A DNA stretch of 8,004 nucleotides from Pseudomonadota bacterium. Its GTDB lineage: Bacteria > Pseudomonadota > Gammaproteobacteria > Burkholderiales > Burkholderiaceae_D. Below the pieces are notes generated by a model, which saw nothing but the letters and a program-made list of their open reading frames with translations, searched no databases and was not told the DNA's origin. The stretch is from NCBI GenBank assembly GCA_023435945.1, contig JAEZLB010000008.1:1-8004 (forward strand), read 5' to 3'. How positions within the stretch are numbered: the first letter of the stretch is position 1; each line of letters opens with the position of its first letter. Below, piece by piece: positions 6,735 to 8,004 of this stretch. The position numbers and the translations under genes were made by a program.

Positions 6735-6874
6735 GCGACAGACTTTATTCCCACGGTGCGAAAAACCAACATGCCCACCGATGGTCCGACTAACTTTAAT
6801 CGTTGTGCCGACTCCTCTAAAATCAAAGACTTAGAGCACCAATGTCCGACCAACTTTATTCTGCCTCGTCAATG
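6735..6874 (-). repeat. Distal (L-type) Tn7-like end with three spaced sites
   Basis: Three inverted copies of the 15-mer lie at 6735-6749 (GCGACAGACTTTATT), 6786-6800 (CCGACTAACTTTAAT) and 6846-6860 (CCGACCAACTTTATT), with 51 and 60 bp between successive sites. The first differs from the glmS-side copy at 4734 by one base after reverse complementing. A decayed fourth copy may exist at 6808-6823. Three spaced sites over about 150 bp is the layout of the Tn7 left end. The outer terminus (6861-6874) ends GTCAATG where the other end predicts GTCAACA. Confidence 0.55.
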
Positions 6875-6916
6875 GTTAATAAGTAACGAAATAAAGATTC
6901 GCCGAGAACTTGCGTC

Positions 6917-6938
6917 CCCGGCAGGAATTCCCGCCGGG
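6917..6938. repeat. 22-bp near-perfect palindrome upstream of the membrane-protein gene
   Basis: CCCGGC (6917-6922) and GCCGGG (6933-6938) flank the palindrome GGAATTCC (6924-6931), with one mismatched pair. It can be a protein-binding operator or an RNA hairpin. No T-run follows, so it is not a standard terminator. Confidence 0.5.
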
Positions 6939-6968
6939 TGGAATGAGGTAACTGGACACACAAGGATG

Positions 6969-6997
6969 CCTGATAGAGGGTTCGTCCTTTTATCAGG
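6969..6997 (+). promoter_or_regulatory. Leader hairpin just before the ribosome site of the membrane-protein gene
   Basis: CCTGATA (6969-6975) pairs with TATCAGG (6991-6997); inner AGG (6977-6979) can pair with CCT (6986-6988). The stem ends three bases before the GGAG ribosome site (7000-7003), so folding could affect translation of the gene at 7009. Confidence 0.35.
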
Positions 6998-7008
6998 CTG
7001 GAGACGGT

Positions 7009-7698
7009 ATGTTTCCTGCGCAGTCTGATTATGCTAGACCGAATACCACGCTGCGGCGAGGCGTCTTTCTCACGTCGCTGACCTTTATAATCGTCATTCT
7101 TCTCTACGCCTTTGCAGAATCCATTCCCGTTGCCCTGAGCTGGGAGAACGGGGTCTTCGAGAATCTGCAAGTTCTTCTTCTTAGTATCGGGGCTCTATGG
7201 GCGCTTGGTCGCTGGGTATCCAGCAGCAGCCCGCATTCCAGGGGCTTGTGGCTGATAGTGATGCTTTTATGGATCGTTCTCGTCATGCGGGAGCTGAGCT
7301 GGGGCGCCGTGTTTTATACGCCCCTGGCCCATTCCGATTTATCGGGGCCAACTTTTTCTTCAACAGCACAACTCTGGTACAAGCCGCTTGTAACGCCGAT
7401 CCTGGTGCTGATTATGGTTTTTTGTACGTGGTTGTTTATCCGCACCAGGCAGTACGAAACGCTAGTCGAGCTCTGGCGAAGGGGCGACTTCCCTCTGATC
7501 GAGAGCGTGCTCATTATCATCACAATGACACTTTCGGCAGCTGCAGAGGGGCATCTGGGATTGTCCCTTGATTTATCAAAAGGCGCTTATCAGGTGTTTG
7601 AAGAAGGCCTTGAGGTATGGTCGTATTCTTTACTTCTGGTCATGCAACGCCGAGTTATCCGCGGAACGACCGACGTGGTCAGTGCCAACATGCATTGA
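7009..7698 (+). CDS. Multi-pass inner-membrane protein of unknown function (229 aa)
   Basis: I do not recognise a named family. About five to six hydrophobic segments are visible: 19-38, 52-69, 79-95, 125-146, 162-180 and perhaps 201-213. Charged residues near or inside them stand out: WENGVFENLQ (46-54) before segment 2, MRELSWG (93-99) at the end of segment 3, and FEEGLEVWSY (197-206) near the C terminus. An acidic residue followed by xxLQ, and a later REL/ISWG, recall a set of uncharacterised bacterial membrane proteins; this is memory-based and not a verified match. The start is well supported by GGAG (7000-7003) five bases before ATG 7009. It lies just outside the Tn7-like segment, and uppP starts about 250 bases downstream in the same direction, suggesting but not proving an envelope role. 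Confidence 0.8.
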   Translation: MFPAQSDYARPNTTLRRGVFLTSLTFIIVILLYAFAESIPVALSWENGVFENLQVLLLSIGALWALGRWVSSSSPHSRGLWLIVMLLWIVLVMRELSWGAVFYTPLAHSDLSGPTFSSTAQLWYKPLVTPILVLIMVFCTWLFIRTRQYETLVELWRRGDFPLIESVLIIITMTLSAAAEGHLGLSLDLSKGAYQVFEEGLEVWSYSLLLVMQRRVIRGTTDVVSANMH

Positions 7699-7951
7699 TT
7701 GAACAAGGGCGCATAGCGTGCTGGCATGGCTATATTCCAAGGCCAATCCGGGATAGTATGTCCGCCACTCCGGATCGCGCTCCTTCCCTCGTCCTCAGAC
7801 AACCCAGACGCTACGGATAGAGGGTGGATTGGTGGTGGCAAAGTTTTTGATCGCAGGCTTGACTTTGCCGCTGCTCAGACAACGTGCTTTAGAACGGGGA
7901 ATCTCGCTTGCAGCCATGATTTAATGGCGATTTATTAATTAGTTCTCACGT
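7699..7951. other. Gap between the membrane-protein gene and uppP
   Basis: No solid gene is seen. A 30-codon GTG-started frame at 7832-7924 is hydrophobic then basic (contains LIAGLTLPLLRQRALERG) and is preceded by GAGG eight bases upstream; it may be a small peptide or chance. A weak promoter-like pair TTGCAG (7908-7913) and TTTATT (7931-7936), 17-bp spacing, precedes uppP. No terminator is evident after 7698. Confidence 0.4.
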
Positions 7952-8004
7952 ATGAGCGCATCCATGGGGTGGCTGGAAGCTGTTGTATTAGGACTGATCC
8001 AGGG
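7952..8004 (+). CDS. uppP: UppP (BacA) undecaprenyl-diphosphatase, 5' end only
   Basis: Only 17 codons are in the window: MSASMGWLEAVVLGLIQG. This is the characteristic N terminus of UppP, the integral-membrane enzyme that dephosphorylates undecaprenyl diphosphate to recycle the lipid carrier for peptidoglycan and O-antigen; in the family it continues LTEFLPISSS. A second possible start is ATG 7964 (Met5, MGWLEA). No strong ribosome site precedes either. The call rests on a short stretch and is cut by the window edge. Confidence 0.72.
   Translation, partial: MSASMGWLEAVVLGLIQ

Larger units (their letters stand above)
4720..6874. mobile_element. Putative Tn7-like element or remnant without transposase genes, inserted after glmS
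   Basis: The segment is bounded by inverted ends. The outer 29 bp of the glmS side (4720-4748) and of the far side read in reverse (6874-6846) agree at 20 of 29 positions with no gap. Inside the ends lie five copies of the 15-mer AATAAAGTYNGTCGS, two direct at the left and three inverted at the right, resembling multiple TnsB sites of Tn7. The left terminus begins TGT as in Tn7; the right terminus reads ATG instead of ACA. No tnsA, B, C, D or E coding sequence exists inside, and no 5-bp target duplication is visible. It is therefore either a non-autonomous element moved in trans or a decayed remnant. Cargo visible: an exonuclease, a possible zinc-ribbon protein and two repeat copies. The family assignment rests on end architecture and target site only. 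Confidence 0.55.

Noticed and set aside
4720..6874. CRISPR array or guide RNA of a CRISPR-associated Tn7 system
   Set aside because: The repeats seen are transposon-end motifs and two 210-bp copies; there are no regularly spaced short repeats with unique spacers and no cas genes.
7590..7841. 83-codon minus-strand frame
   Set aside because: It overlaps the end of the membrane-protein gene in antisense and shows no domain features.

Overview
The window reads as the chromosome of a Gram-negative betaproteobacterium, probably Burkholderiales and perhaps an Oxalobacteraceae-like lineage. This is an inference from the order ttcA, glmU, lrp-type regulator, glmS and from the protein sequences. No 16S or other taxonomic marker is present. 

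Left part (1-4705) is conserved housekeeping DNA. It holds the 3' part of ttcA (tRNA thiolation), then glmU with its own promoter and a clear intrinsic terminator. Next comes a convergent Lrp/AsnC-family regulator on the minus strand, divergent from glmS. GlmS makes glucosamine-6-phosphate and GlmU makes UDP-GlcNAc, so both ends of the amino-sugar pathway for peptidoglycan and LPS are here. The AT-rich gap between the regulator and glmS carries three copies of a 15-bp palindrome-type site about 30 bp apart, the best evidence here for how glmS may be regulated. 

Middle part (4706 to about 6874) looks like a transposase-less, probably decayed Tn7-like insertion directly after glmS, the classic attTn7 target. 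Five copies of a 15-bp motif (AATAAAGTYNGTCGS) lie at its two edges: two direct and 20 bp apart beside glmS, three inverted and 50-60 bp apart at the far edge. This asymmetry is the arrangement of TnsB sites in the Tn7 right and left ends. The outermost 29 bp of the two edges align without gaps at 20 of 29 positions as an inverted repeat. No tns genes are present. The cargo is a membrane-anchored DEDDh (DnaQ-like) exonuclease, a possible small CxxC/CxxC zinc-ribbon protein upstream of it, and two diverged copies of a roughly 210-bp non-coding repeat, each with a bidirectional terminator hairpin. 

Right part (6875-8004) has a structured leader with two hairpin-forming palindromes, a 229-aa multi-pass membrane protein of unknown function, a 250-bp gap, and the first 17 codons of what appears to be uppP (undecaprenyl-diphosphatase), cut by the window edge. 

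The most interesting signals are the Tn7-like ends with no transposase, the duplicated terminator-bearing repeat, and the phased operator array upstream of glmS.
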